A stretch of DNA of 64,000 nucleotides from Temnopleurus reevesii (GCA_036244855.1 BQKZ01000818.1:69515-133514), one strand, 5' to 3'. Shown: positions 43,001 through 45,549, counted from the stretch's first letter. Numbers and translations are program-made. Notes: generated by a model from the sequence alone, not told the origin.

Positions 43001-45188
43001 CCGATGAGTACTATTCTTTGTATACAAAATGAAATAAAACGAATCTTGAATTTGAAGGCTTCCGACATCCACCGCCATCTGGATTCAATTTCTAAACATG
43101 TTTTTTGGTTTATTTCTAAAACAGGAATACCTCGATTTGTCCGACATCAACGGCGATCTCTCCTCGGACGACGAGAAGAAAGACGATTCGGTGGAGTGCC
43201 ACAAGGAACACCGTTGTCTCCTTAGGAAAAACAGAGACGGTGAGAAGAGCTCTGACCCGCGAGGGATATCGCACACTGCTTGTTTATGGTACATAGTGTC
43301 TGTACTGTACAGCGTAGGGCGGGGGTTGCAACGGGTCCCATGCATGAATATAGTTGCAAATGAATTGGTCAAATAATGCCCAAGTATTAAGGCTGACTCA
43401 CATATTTGCGTTATTAGCCTGCGTCGGCCAAACGTTTTTGTAAATTGAAAATTCTCCCCAGACGCAGAGTATACATGGTATACGCTGATCAGACGATAAA
43501 CTGACGTTCGGCTTGAGCTCAATGAGCGTGCTGAACGTCAGTCCACCGTGTAACCTGCGTATTCGTCCGCCAACGGAGCGTTTTAAATTGTCAAAAACTC
43601 TCAGCCGACGCAGGCTGAAAACGCAAAGATATGAGTTAGCCTTGACACCGGCCAAATTTAACAATTGCCATTGAGTCTTAACGGAGTGTTGGGTAATAAT
43701 TCTGTTTGATTAAATACTAGGTCTAGGCCAGAAAAAGAGGGATTAAAAGGAAAAAAAAATGAGACGAATAGATGAAAAAAGGTTTGAAGCAAATTGAACA
43801 ATAAAGTTATGAATATTTTAATAATATGATTAAAAAGTGTTATTCGTGCAAATAGATAACTTTTGGTAATTTCTCATTGCGTAGGGCATAAGTACAGTTA
43901 CTCTAATGTATATTATTTTAAGTCCTTTTTCCAAACATCAACAAAATGCCCATGCGCGCGCACACTTAGGATTTTGAGATCTTGGGGTCTCGACAAATCT
44001 GACATTTTGCCCCCTCCCTTTTTGCTCCCAATTTGGCTCCCCCTAGCTCCAACCCCTAAAACAGCCCCCCCCCCCTNTTTGTAATGCTGTTGAAATCGGA
44101 ACGGCCTTTCTCTGCCTCCGCTCGACTCAATTCCCGCAGAAACAGCCCATATCGTGTTTAAGAAATACATTACTGCATGAGCATATACAGTAGCAAAACT
44201 CGGCACTGTGTATTATATAGTAATAGAAACTTAAACATAACTATTTACACTAATTTCTCATTGCGTAGGGCATAAGTACAGTTACTCTAATGTATATTAT
44301 TTTAAGTCCTTTTTCCAAACATCAACGAAATGCCCATGCGCGCGCACACTCGACAAATCTGACATTTTGCCCCCTCCCTTTTTGCTCCCAATTTGGCTCC
44401 CCCTTGCTCCTACCCCTAAAACAGCCCCCCCCCCTACTGTGTGCGCATAATGGAATAAATATATTGATTCAGTATGTTGAGAAATAAAAATTTGGATTAA
44501 CACGGACTCTTAAAATCAATTTTAATGAATCAAAAACTGTTATGCATGACATAGGGCACAACATGTGACCTATGTTGCCACCGTTGCATAAAAGAATCCC
44601 TGTTGAGTTTATCTCATTTGATATTCATAACTTACTTGTTTGTTGTCCGATTTAAACGTTTTATCTATTCGTCTAATTTTTCGGTTTTAATATATACAAT
44701 ATTTTTCTGACCCTGACCCAGTCTTTAAGGGATCAGTGTATAGAGTGAAGTCAGAATAGATGAACCAATGAACAAGAAAGGTTTGAAATAGGAAATTCTC
44801 GCCAAATTTAGTATTGTATATATAATAATTTTGTAACTGAACTCAAGACCCTTTTTTTTTAGTCCCATCGACAATCACGTTTCTACGAAAATCTCCCGAT
44901 ATACCATCGTTACCTTGTGAAAGTATGGACAAATCAATAATTCTCCCCATTAATTTATTTCCGCCATTTTTTTTTCAATCCTTAGGATTGAGCTCCCCTG
45001 AGACTTCTCCAGAAGATGACATAGCGCCCCCTAGCTACGGGGAATGTGCAGCCGCCGAGATTACTGGCCAAACACAATTCGTGCAAATGAAAGAACTCCG
45101 GAAGGCCAACGACCCCAGTCGGATACAGTCAAGTTCGGAGGCGATTTACGGTACGATTGAACAGAGAGTGCAGATAGAGGCCGTCTAG
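245..45188 (+). CDS. RET: RET-like receptor tyrosine kinase, 5'-partial gene, 17 exons in window
   Basis: Single-pass membrane receptor tyrosine kinase; in vertebrates RET binds GDNF-family ligands through GFRalpha co-receptors and signals by autophosphorylation. Domain order seen: cadherin-like repeats, cysteine-rich region, transmembrane helix, juxtamembrane segment, tyrosine kinase, short tail. Orthology rests on [10 protein letters not shown] then ICPQDC in the cysteine-rich exon (human CPDGHCDVVE, ICPQDC), KWEFPR before the kinase, [30 protein letters not shown], and YLDL after the kinase. Joining 245-493, 1436-1678, 8987-9207, 21503-21746, 25483-25698, 27406-27582, 28663-28949, 29695-29842, 30354-30464, 33819-34057, 36823-36945, 39251-39321, 40053-40093, 40755-40851, 42675-42774, 43125-43239 and 44986-45188 gives 2,885 nt, that is two leading bases plus 960 codons and a stop, with every phase matching. 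Human RET has 1,114 residues, so the N-terminus lies upstream. All key kinase residues are present, so an active enzyme is expected. The repeated exons near 31973-32743 are excluded as a probable assembly duplication. Confidence 0.95.
494..1435 (+). other. Intron, 0.94 kb
   Basis: GT-AG intron in phase 1. It contains a 130-bp foldback element at 712-844; the rest is AT-rich with no coding signal that I can see. Confidence 0.75.
712..844. repeat. Foldback element, CCCGGTCACATAG family, copy 1
   Basis: The ends are inverted: CCCGGTCACATAG at the left and CTATGTGACCGGGG at the right, with inner GCAACACGATTCACCCCGAC pairing with GTCGGGGTAAATCGCGTTGC. A second copy lies at 63749-63881. The shape is that of a miniature inverted-repeat transposon or a long palindrome. 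Confidence 0.8.
1436..1678 (+). CDS. RET: RET exon: cadherin-like ectodomain
   Basis: Acceptor TTTCTACTCAG ends at 1435 and donor GTAATT follows 1678. The first two bases AA complete a glutamate codon begun in the previous exon; the last base opens a codon, so both ends are phase 1. The translation begins [20 protein letters not shown] and includes [14 protein letters not shown] and [16 protein letters not shown]. It carries three cysteines and beta-strand-like hydrophobic alternation. It most likely covers the end of one cadherin-like repeat and the start of the next. Confidence 0.85.
2772..2962. repeat. Short inverted-repeat element, CGTCCGTGTTTTCACGAA family, copy 1
   Basis: Left end CGTCCGTGTTTTCACGAAAT and right end TTTGTGAAAATACGGACG are inverted. 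The internal block ATTGAAACGTGTCC...TTCGATAGGATG is shared with copies at 25738-25943 and 26546-26745. It looks like a non-autonomous DNA transposon of about 200 bp. Confidence 0.8.
3296..3315. repeat. Homopolymer C tract
   Basis: Twenty consecutive C residues, probably variable in length. A similar 18-base C run occurs at 28581-28598. Confidence 0.95.
6104..6385 (+). repeat. tRNA-derived SINE
   Basis: The head resembles a tRNA: an A-box-like TAGTGTAGTGGTC at about 6114 and a B-box GGTTCGAATCC at 6157. A body follows with TTTCCTTCAGCAAGGTATT, CAACCCAGGTGAGGTGAATG, GGCTGCCGGGCTAAATCCAG and GCGCTATATAAAT, ending in an ATT microsatellite tail. This order is that of a tRNA-derived SINE. It is not a functional tRNA gene because the acceptor and anticodon stems do not close well. 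Related 3' parts occur at 19787-19910 and, inverted, at 59455-59625 and 60890-61075. Confidence 0.85.
6908..7045. repeat. Tandem duplication, about 69 bp, two copies
   Basis: The segment GGAATTTATTCATTTGAACG...CATGTACAGCCAACA begins at 6921 and again at 6990 with almost no change, so the duplication is recent. Both copies are preceded by GGAATTT repeats, which could have promoted slippage. Confidence 0.9.
8987..9207 (+). CDS. RET: RET exon: cadherin-like ectodomain, glycosylation-rich
   Basis: Acceptor TTCATTTTCTAG ends at 8986 and donor GTGAGT follows 9207. The two bases CG complete an alanine codon and the exon ends on a codon boundary. The translation includes [18 protein letters not shown], a cadherin-like F-x-I...TGEL strand motif, then [17 protein letters not shown] and [16 protein letters not shown]. 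Four potential N-glycosylation sites (NIT, NTT, NLT, NTT) fall within 74 residues. It probably belongs to the third cadherin-like repeat. Confidence 0.85.
9234..9390. repeat. Foldback element, GGGGGTGTTTCATCAAGATT family
   Basis: The left end GGGGGTGTTTCATCAAGATT and right end AATCTTGATGAAACACCCCC are perfect inverted repeats, and pairing continues inward (TTGTCGCAGAGACAA with TTGTCGCTGTGACAA). The whole 157-bp unit can fold into a hairpin. It lies 26 bp after the preceding splice donor. Confidence 0.9.
11373..11625. repeat. Family A foldback element
   Basis: The ends GGCCGACTCTCACCTTTGCG and CGCAAAGGTGTGAGTCAGTC are inverted, with inner GCCCAGCGTCTTTGGAAATT against AAAAAAACGCTGGGTCGACG. This is the most abundant repeat of the window. 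The copy is followed by diverged intron sequence. Confidence 0.85.
11977..12066. repeat. ATA/TAA trinucleotide microsatellite
   Basis: About 28 uninterrupted TAA units follow a short GATAATGATAATAA lead. An ATT run follows nearby at 12220-12240. Confidence 0.95.
12645..12866 (+). repeat. Family G element, 5' half, cut by an N
   Basis: TTAAAGGTATATATTCGTAA, GATGCAGAAAGTGATGTGAA and ACGAGCTGATTTATTCACAA match the start of the about 490-bp family G elements at 15990 and 20598. The match stops in the internal GTGCTAAGTGCTTTCGCAC region just before the single N at 12867. The missing 3' part reappears directly after the N at 15274. Confidence 0.8.
15275..15545 (+). repeat. Family G element, 3' half, starting at an N
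   Basis: Sequence directly after the N (GTGTGTGAGTTCGCGTTCAT, then GTGAAGCATGTTGTGCTGG) matches the second half of family G elements, ending at ATCTGAAGCGCCATCTCTCC and ACCGGTTTAACAA. It complements the truncated piece at 12645-12866. Confidence 0.8.
15990..16495 (+). repeat. Family G element, complete copy
   Basis: About 500 bp running from TTTAAAGGTATAGATTCATA to GAGCGCCCTCCTCCCAAAAA. Other copies lie at 20598-21085 (+) and 38645-39133 (-). It has no coding capacity, so it looks like a non-autonomous element; I could not define its terminal repeats. Confidence 0.8.
16612..16740. repeat. Family C foldback element
   Basis: The ends GGGCCTGTAACATAAAAGA and TCTTTTATGTTACAGGCCC are inverted repeats. 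The middle holds ACGATAAATATTTATCGT, itself a palindrome. Related copies lie at 36300-36445 (decayed), 49768-50287 (interrupted) and 56678-56819. Confidence 0.85.
17530..17915. repeat. Compound trinucleotide microsatellite
   Basis: Long runs of TAG/AGT units (17565-17705) change to ATT/TAT units with scattered variants (17710-17912). The open reading frames here encode only serine, threonine, asparagine or isoleucine runs and are artefacts of the repeat. Confidence 0.9.
18965..19000. repeat. GATA tetranucleotide microsatellite
   Basis: About nine tandem ATAG units follow AAAAGAATAGATAG. Confidence 0.95.
19384..19690 (+). repeat. Two adjacent family E segments
   Basis: The motif AAATTAAGTCGAACGC...AATGCTCCTTTGTAATGCTA, followed by a GGTACCGGCTTGT-like segment, occurs twice in direct order (starts near 19384 and 19540). 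Further copies lie at 34112-34266 and 62650-62803, with inverted copies at 20049-20170 and 29276-29390. The family is a dispersed repeat of unknown class. Confidence 0.75.
19787..19910 (+). repeat. SINE 3' fragment
   Basis: GGCTGCCGGGCAAACGCCAG, GAGCGCTTAGAGAATTC and AAGCGCTATATAAAAGCCGT followed by ATT repeats match the 3' body and tail of the tRNA-derived SINE at 6104. The tRNA head is missing. Confidence 0.75.
20049..20170 (-). repeat. Family E segment, inverted
   Basis: The reverse complement gives AATTAAGTTGAACGCCAATT...AATGCTCCTATGAAATGCTA, the family E core. Confidence 0.65.
20598..21085 (+). repeat. Family G element, complete copy
   Basis: It runs from TTTAAAGGTACAGATTAGTA through TGGGCGGAGTGATCGGTGG and GTGTGTGAGTTTGCATTCAT to TGAAGCGCCATCTCTCCCAA, collinear with the copy at 15990. 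Confidence 0.8.
21503..21746 (+). CDS. RET: RET exon: last cadherin-like segment before the cysteine-rich region
   Basis: Acceptor TCTGTTTGTAG ends at 21502 and donor GTGAGA follows 21746. The exon starts on a codon boundary and ends in phase 1. Key translation: [20 protein letters not shown], then [12 protein letters not shown] and [12 protein letters not shown]. The stretch [13 protein letters not shown]...LYLEI...ITIER parallels human cadherin-like domain 4 (EDTSGILFVNDTKA...ELHYMVVA...LLVTVEG). NRT and NIT are potential glycosylation sites. Pairing to the next exon creates a valine codon at the domain border. Confidence 0.9.
21797..22006. repeat. Family A foldback element
   Basis: AAGCCTGCGTCGGCCCAGCG at the left is inverted relative to CGCTGGGCTGACGCAGGCTA at the right. 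The outer ends are shortened compared with other copies. Confidence 0.85.
23062..23233. repeat. Family D foldback element
   Basis: GGGGGTGTTAAAATCGACTG at the left and TTGCAACCTTTGAACAACACCCC at the right mark the ends. The core CATTTTCATTCGCACACGGT and TGGCGCGTTCCGATCAACTG is the inverse of the copies at 29392-29570 and 36961-37136. Confidence 0.8.
23648..23830. repeat. CGGCACGG foldback element, copy 1
   Basis: AACACGGCACGGCATCACGG at the left is inverted relative to GTTATGCCGTGCCGTGTTTG at the right, and the inner TGATTGGCCAAT pairs with GTTGGCCAATAA. A second copy is at 37182-37366. This element is much richer in GC than its surroundings. Confidence 0.85.
24124..24183. repeat. GTTT repeat followed by T and G homopolymers
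   Basis: Tandem GTTT units lead into a T run and then a G run of about ten. Confidence 0.85.
24892..25398. mobile_element. TTAA-flanked miniature element (family B), copy 1
   Basis: TTAA then AGCCCAAGTAAAGTTTTGGT at the left and ACCAAAAATGTATTTGGGCT then TTAA at the right form terminal inverted repeats with a TTAA at each end. It is 507 bp with no coding capacity. The internal text is the reverse of the copies at 30856-31373 and 53709-54159. TTAA flanks are typical of piggyBac-type transposons. Confidence 0.85.
25483..25698 (+). CDS. RET: RET exon: cysteine-rich region, first part
   Basis: Nine cysteines occur in 72 residues. [24 protein letters not shown] and YICPQDC align with human RET cysteine-rich sequence (TCPDGHCDVVE and NICPQDC). 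The donor GTGAGT after 25698 is clear and phase 1. The start is chosen at 25483 (acceptor CCCATAAAG) because only this phase continues the reading frame from the previous exon and gives [13 protein letters not shown]. Other AG sites at 25423 and 25489 are in the wrong phase. In vertebrates this region is next to the membrane and contacts the ligand and co-receptor. Confidence 0.9.
25738..25943. repeat. CGTCCGTG family element, copy 2
   Basis: TTGTCCGTGTTTTTTGCGAA at the left and TTCGTGAAAACATGGGCGAT at the right, with internal TTGAAACGTGTCCTTCTATAG, match the copy at 2772. Confidence 0.75.
25962..26204. repeat. Family A foldback element
   Basis: AGCCTGCGTCGGCCCAGCGT at the left is inverted relative to GACGCTGGGCCGACACAAAC at the right. 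The central ACGGTGGACTGACCCTCGAC pairs with GAACGTCAGTCCATCGACTG. Confidence 0.85.
26546..26745. repeat. CGTCCGTG family element, copy 3
   Basis: TCGTCTGTGTTTTCACGAAG at the left and CTTCATGAAAACATGGACGA at the right are inverted. The interior matches the other two copies, including TTCGATAGGATGTCCGTTAA. Confidence 0.8.
27406..27582 (+). CDS. RET: RET exon: cysteine-rich region, second part
   Basis: Acceptor CATATACAG ends at 27405 and donor GTAACC follows 27582. The first two bases complete an arginine codon, giving [11 protein letters not shown], matching human [26 protein letters not shown] matches the human CNCFPEEEKCFC block with the same four cysteines. The segment after it, [20 protein letters not shown], is a proline-rich linker to the membrane. 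Both ends are phase 1. Confidence 0.92.
27583..28662 (+). other. Intron, 1.1 kb
   Basis: Phase-1 intron. It contains an 18-base C tract at 28581-28598 shortly before the next acceptor and no repeat that I could assign. Confidence 0.75.
28581..28598. repeat. Homopolymer C tract
   Basis: Eighteen consecutive C residues lie about 65 bp before the acceptor of the transmembrane exon. Confidence 0.95.
28663..28949 (+). CDS. RET: RET exon: membrane-proximal, transmembrane and juxtamembrane
   Basis: Acceptor CTAATCTTCAG ends at 28662 and donor GTGAGT follows 28949; the end is on a codon boundary. An acidic stretch (EIQEELQEE) leads to EICGPVC, matching the human LCDELC pair, then a hydrophobic helix [18 protein letters not shown] and the stop-transfer cluster [10 protein letters not shown]. 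The juxtamembrane part contains LADYADE, with one tyrosine, and ends in GKFE. This exon fixes the topology: the preceding exons are extracellular and the following ones cytoplasmic. Confidence 0.93.
29019..29196. repeat. Family H foldback element, copy 1
   Basis: GTGGGTTTTCGAAATTGATGG at the left is inverted relative to ACCAATTTCGAAAACCCGCA at the right, with inner TGTGCAGAATGAATGACAAG against a diverged partner. A second copy is at 47138-47325. Confidence 0.75.
29276..29390 (-). repeat. Family E segment, inverted
   Basis: The reverse complement reads GAACGCGATTTCAATGATTC then CGCAATGCTATTGAAATCGG, matching the family E core at 19384 and 62650. Confidence 0.65.
29392..29570. repeat. Family D foldback element
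   Basis: GGGGTGTTGTTCAAAAGTTGC at the left and TTTGAACAATTATCACCCCC at the right are inverted. The core GATCGGAACGTGCCAATCAA and TGCGAATGAAAATACGCGTT is shared with 36961-37136. Confidence 0.8.
29695..29842 (+). CDS. RET: RET exon: kinase N-lobe, P-loop and catalytic lysine (copy 1)
   Basis: Acceptor TCATCATTTGCAG ends at 29694 and donor GTACGT follows 29842; it starts in phase 0 and ends in phase 1. The translation has [19 protein letters not shown], where KWEFPR matches human RET exactly, the glycine loop GEGHFGVV, and [12 protein letters not shown] with the ATP-binding lysine. A near-identical copy starts at 31973; the visible exon difference GTG/GTA is silent. Only one copy can be used in a transcript together with the next exon, because the pair is not a multiple of three long. 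Confidence 0.93.
29856..30094. repeat. Family A foldback element (haplotype copy 1)
   Basis: It starts only 13 bases after the end of the kinase exon. GCAGACTCACACCTTTGCGT at the left and AAAAGTGTGAGTCGGCCTTC at the right are inverted. The allelic copy is at 32134-32372. Confidence 0.85.
30206..30230. repeat. ATCT tetranucleotide repeat
   Basis: A short run of ATCT units, followed by ATATATAT. The same run recurs in the second copy near 32485-32508. Confidence 0.85.
30354..30464 (+). CDS. RET: RET exon: kinase helix C and beta 4 (copy 1)
   Basis: Acceptor TGACTTGTGTAG ends at 30353 and donor GTATGT follows 30464; both ends are phase 1. The translation [20 protein letters not shown] aligns with human SELRDLLSEFNVLKQVNHP and supplies the helix-C glutamate (in LTE). 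It continues [12 protein letters not shown]. An essentially identical exon lies at 32633-32743. Confidence 0.93.
30856..31373. mobile_element. TTAA-flanked miniature element (family B), copy 2, absent from the other haplotype copy
   Basis: TTAA and AGCCCAAGTGTAGCTTTGG at the left, and CCAAAACTGTATTTGGGCT and TTAA at the right. In the second copy of this intron the sequence GGTACATTTTAATGTGATTC has a single TTAA and no insert. The comparison gives an occupied and an empty site with TTAA as the duplicated target. The 518-bp insert has no coding capacity, so it is non-autonomous, probably of piggyBac type. Confidence 0.9.
31941..31966 (+). pseudogene. RET: Truncated copy of the third kinase exon, ending at an N
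   Basis: It encodes only the first residues of the exon (DPYDTCVIV, with the first base from the previous exon) and stops at the N at 31967. The same text, with full continuation, is at 33819. I interpret it as the end of a contig of one haplotype rather than a true broken gene. Confidence 0.85.
31967..31967. other. Single-N contig join inside duplicated RET segment
   Basis: Left of the N the sequence is mid-exon; right of it the sequence begins in the acceptor of an earlier exon. The sequence therefore steps backward in the gene at this point. Confidence 0.9.
31973..32120 (+). CDS. RET: RET exon: kinase N-lobe, second copy
   Basis: Copy of 29695-29842, offset 2,278 bp, differing visibly by one silent change (GTG to GTA in FGVV). 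The splice sites are intact. Probably the other haplotype of the same exon. Confidence 0.85.
32134..32372. repeat. Family A foldback element (haplotype copy 2)
   Basis: Allelic to 29856-30094 with scattered substitutions, for example AGAGTTTTTGG against AGAGTTGTTGG. The divergence is higher than in the neighbouring exon. Confidence 0.8.
32633..32743 (+). CDS. RET: RET exon: kinase helix C and beta 4, second copy
   Basis: Copy of 30354-30464 with intact splice sites and the same translation. Probably the other haplotype. Splicing the first copy into 31973 would shift the frame, since the two exons together are 259 nt. Confidence 0.85.
33512..33529. repeat. CTAC tetranucleotide repeat
   Basis: Four or five tandem CTAC units, present in the second haplotype copy of the intron and not seen at the matching place in the first. 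Confidence 0.85.
33819..34057 (+). CDS. RET: RET exon: kinase hinge, insert and helix E
   Basis: Acceptor TTTAACAAACAAG ends at 33818 and donor GTAATC follows 34057. The first two bases complete an aspartate codon; the end is phase 0. The translation [20 protein letters not shown] matches human [20 protein letters not shown], including a valine at the gatekeeper position. A kinase insert follows ([19 protein letters not shown]), then [20 protein letters not shown], matching human LISFAWQISQGMQYLAE. The acceptor is purine-rich, so its exact place is slightly uncertain, but phase and homology agree. Confidence 0.9.
34112..34266 (+). repeat. Family E segment
   Basis: AAATTAAGTCGAAAGTCGAT and AATGCTTCTTTGTAATAATA, then GAACCGACTTG and ATACATGGCGTACGGATCTG, match the copies near 19540 and 62650. 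Confidence 0.75.
34280..34907 (+). repeat. Duplicated intron block, copy 1, ending at an N
   Basis: Contains a family A variant (34340-34463), a SINE-like piece with AATAATAATAACAATAATGA and a foldback with GTGGCCTCTATATACAGATT. Nearly the same order and sequence recur at 35498-36135. The copy ends at the N at 34908. Confidence 0.85.
35285..35486 (+). repeat. Three short copies of GGATTTAGGGCCTTTTGCAT
   Basis: The 20-base motif occurs at about 35285 and 35464 and, with one change (GGCCC for GGGCC), at 35318. The spacing is irregular. The class is unknown. Confidence 0.7.
35498..36135 (+). repeat. Duplicated intron block, copy 2
   Basis: Collinear with 34280-34907, with small indels and substitutions. 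The match ends at GCTAGTCATAC, exactly where copy 1 meets the N. Confidence 0.85.
35914..36093. repeat. Foldback element with AGTCAAGCCTGCGTACAGAGG end
   Basis: ACAGTCAAGCCTG at the left is inverted relative to CAGGTTTGACTGT at the right. The interior carries repeated GTGGCC...ATAGACAG words. The paired copy is at 34685-34866. Confidence 0.75.
36300..36445. repeat. Decayed family C element
   Basis: AACATACGATAAATATTAATTG and CTCTTTTATGTTACGGCTCC resemble the middle and right end of family C. The left end is degraded. Confidence 0.5.
36823..36945 (+). CDS. RET: RET exon: catalytic loop, DFG and activation loop
   Basis: Acceptor CATTCATACCAG ends at 36822 and donor GTAGGA follows 36945; it is 41 codons in phase 0. 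The translation [16 protein letters not shown] has the catalytic aspartate and the HRDLAARN signature of receptor tyrosine kinases. [20 protein letters not shown] has the DFG magnesium-binding aspartate and two tyrosines at the places of human Y900 and Y905. The human sequence at this point is DFGLSRDVYEEDSYVKRS, so this is close. Confidence 0.96.
36961..37136. repeat. Family D foldback element
   Basis: GGAGATGTTCCTAAAAAGTTGC at the left and TTTTGAGCAACACTCCCTC at the right. The interior GATCGGAACGCGCCAATCAA and GCGTGCGAATGAAAATGCAC matches 29392-29570. It starts about 16 bp after a splice donor. Confidence 0.8.
37182..37366. repeat. CGGCACGG foldback element, copy 2
   Basis: CACCAAACACGGCACAGCAT at the left is inverted relative to TTGCCGTGCCGTGTTTGGTG at the right. 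Collinear with 23648-23830. Confidence 0.85.
37841..38400. repeat. Large inverted repeat, about 560 bp
   Basis: The outer ends AAAGGGAAATCATCCCCTGG and AGGGGTTGATTCCCCTTTAG are inverted. Inside, CCGCTCATGGGGATCCATGC pairs with GCATGGATCCCCATGAGCGG, and CATGTCGGACAACTCCTCATT with AATGAGGAGTTGTCCGACATG. A diverged half-copy lies at 39480-39745. It has no coding capacity. Confidence 0.85.
38645..39133 (-). repeat. Family G element, inverted
   Basis: Reverse-strand copy: read on the - strand it begins TTAAAGGTATAGATTCGTAA, passes TGTGTGAGTTCGCATTAATT and ends near GGGAGAGATGACATTTTAGA complement. Same order as 15990-16495. Confidence 0.8.
39251..39321 (+). CDS. RET: RET exon: P+1 loop
   Basis: Acceptor TTGCTTCTTTTCAG ends at 39250 and donor GTAAGT follows 39321. 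It starts in phase 0 and ends in phase 2. The translation [20 protein letters not shown] aligns with human RIPVKWMAIESLFDHIYTT and includes the P+1 loop typical of tyrosine kinases (PVKWMA). It ends KSDV with the valine completed by the next exon. Confidence 0.95.
39322..40052 (+). other. Intron, 0.7 kb
   Basis: Phase-2 intron. About 39480-39745 is a half-copy of the large inverted repeat at 37841, ending AAAGTTCCCCTTTAAA. Nothing else is seen. Confidence 0.75.
40053..40093 (+). CDS. RET: RET micro-exon: kinase helix F
   Basis: Only 41 nt. Acceptor TTTTCTCTCTGCAG ends at 40052 and donor GTAAGT follows 40093. With the neighbours it reads [17 protein letters not shown], matching human [17 protein letters not shown] at 16 of 17 positions. 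The perfect phase and homology outweigh its small size. Confidence 0.96.
40094..40754 (+). other. Intron, 0.66 kb
   Basis: Phase-1 intron containing a family A element (40357-40602) and AT-rich filler. Confidence 0.8.
40357..40602. repeat. Family A foldback element
   Basis: AAGGCCGACTCACACGTTTG at the left is a near-perfect inverse of CAAAGGTGTGAGTCGGCCTT at the right. Confidence 0.9.
40755..40851 (+). CDS. RET: RET exon: kinase helices F-G
   Basis: Acceptor ATTTATGCCAG ends at 40754. The translation [20 protein letters not shown] and [13 protein letters not shown] aligns with human [20 protein letters not shown] and HRMERPDNCSEEM. The end is set at 40851, before GTTCGT, because the next exon enters with one base and only this phase gives [11 protein letters not shown] against human EEMYRLMLQCW. 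The stronger-looking GTATAT at 40856 would break the frame. Confidence 0.9.
40852..42674 (+). other. Intron, 1.8 kb, weak GTTCGT donor
   Basis: Phase-2 intron. It holds two family A variants with the GACGTTGGCTATAAAC type end (about 42160-42425) and a stretch of higher GC at 41340-41720 with no recognisable protein. Confidence 0.7.
42675..42774 (+). CDS. RET: RET exon: end of kinase domain
   Basis: Acceptor CACGAATTACAG ends at 42674; the first base completes a leucine codon. The translation [20 protein letters not shown] contains the CW...RP motif of the C-lobe and continues [13 protein letters not shown]. The end at 42774 uses a GC donor (GCAAGT): joining here gives [13 protein letters not shown], the same spacing as human EKMMVKRRDYLDL. 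Reading through gives SITKFHD and a stop, an alternative short C-terminus. Confidence 0.9.
42775..43124 (+). other. GC-AG intron, 350 bp
   Basis: Donor ATG|GCAAGT and acceptor TTTCTAAAACAG|GAA, phase 0. GC-AG introns are a known minor class spliced by the major spliceosome, usually with a donor that otherwise matches consensus well, as here. Confidence 0.85.
43125..43239 (+). CDS. RET: RET exon: C-terminal tail, first part
   Basis: Acceptor ATTTCTAAAACAG ends at 43124 and donor GTGAGA follows 43239 in phase 1. The translation begins [23 protein letters not shown] directly after the kinase equals human DYLDL. The rest is acidic, then basic ([14 protein letters not shown]), and not conserved in any way I recognise. 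Confidence 0.9.
43388..43643. repeat. Family A foldback element
   Basis: TAAGGCTGACTCACATATTT at the left is inverted relative to AGATATGAGTTAGCCTTGAC at the right. The inner GCCTGCGTCGGCCAAACG pairs with CTCAGCCGACGCAGGC. Confidence 0.85.
43873..44436 (+). repeat. Directly repeated segment flanking the N at 44077
   Basis: TTTCTCATTGCGTAGGGCAT through TTTTTGCTCCCAATTTGGCT and a C run occurs at 43873-44076 and again at 44252-44436. Copy 1 has an additional TTAGGATTTTGAGATCTTGG segment. The N directly follows the C run of copy 1. Confidence 0.85.
44986..45188 (+). CDS. RET: RET last coding exon: C-terminal tail and stop
   Basis: Acceptor TTTTTTTTCAATCCTTAG ends at 44985; the coding sequence ends with TAG at 45186-45188. 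The tail includes [18 protein letters not shown] (a PPxY motif) and [25 protein letters not shown] sits where human RET has NKLYGMS around Y1062, the SHC/FRS2 docking tyrosine, but lacks the asparagine of an NxxY motif. Total tail length is close to that of human RET. The assignment to the gene rests on perfect phase, strong splice signal and position. Confidence 0.85.
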
Positions 45189-45274
45189 ATTGTTGGACAC
45201 GATAACACGATTTCACCAAAGATAAACAAGCATGTGGTCATTTTTGTCTTCATTGTTTCCGTTTCTCCCTCATG

Positions 45275-45412
45275 CATCTTCTTTTCATATTGTTCTTTTT
45301 CTTACTTTCCTCTTCTTCGTCATCCTCTTCAGCTTCTCTTCGGTTTTCCACTTTTCTTCTTTTCTTCCTTGTCTTCTTTTCTTCTCTTTCATCGTCTTCT
45401 TCTTCTACTTCA
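45275..45412 (+). repeat. CTT-rich pyrimidine tract in the likely 3' untranslated region
   Basis: About 140 bp are almost only C and T on this strand, rich in CTT and TTC. It begins some 90 bp after the stop codon. The apparent reading frames on either strand are low-complexity and not genes. Confidence 0.8.
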
Positions 45413-45543
45413 GAATTAATGCAACCAATCATGAAATGAAAACACATGAACAAAACAGCAAATGCGTAAATATTCATTAATGAATGATAAACGACTTAAA
45501 ATCCAAATTAGATAAAGAAACAGGCAAACACTATACGACAGGA

Positions 45544-45549
45544 AATAAA
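45544..45549 (+). promoter_or_regulatory. RET: Possible polyadenylation signal
   Basis: AATAAA lies 355 bp after the stop codon and is the first exact hexamer I noticed downstream. Other AATAAA hexamers occur further on, so this is a candidate only. Confidence 0.35.

Larger units (their letters stand above)
43240..44985 (+). other. Intron, 1.75 kb, with duplicated block and N
   Basis: Phase-1 intron with a family A element (43388-43643) and a segment repeated on both sides of the N at 44077 (43873-44076 and 44252-44436), each ending in a C run. Confidence 0.75.

Noticed and set aside
45250..45477. Glutamate/lysine-rich reading frame on the minus strand
   Set aside because: It is the antisense of a CTT-rich tract in the probable 3' untranslated region of RET and has no recognisable domain.
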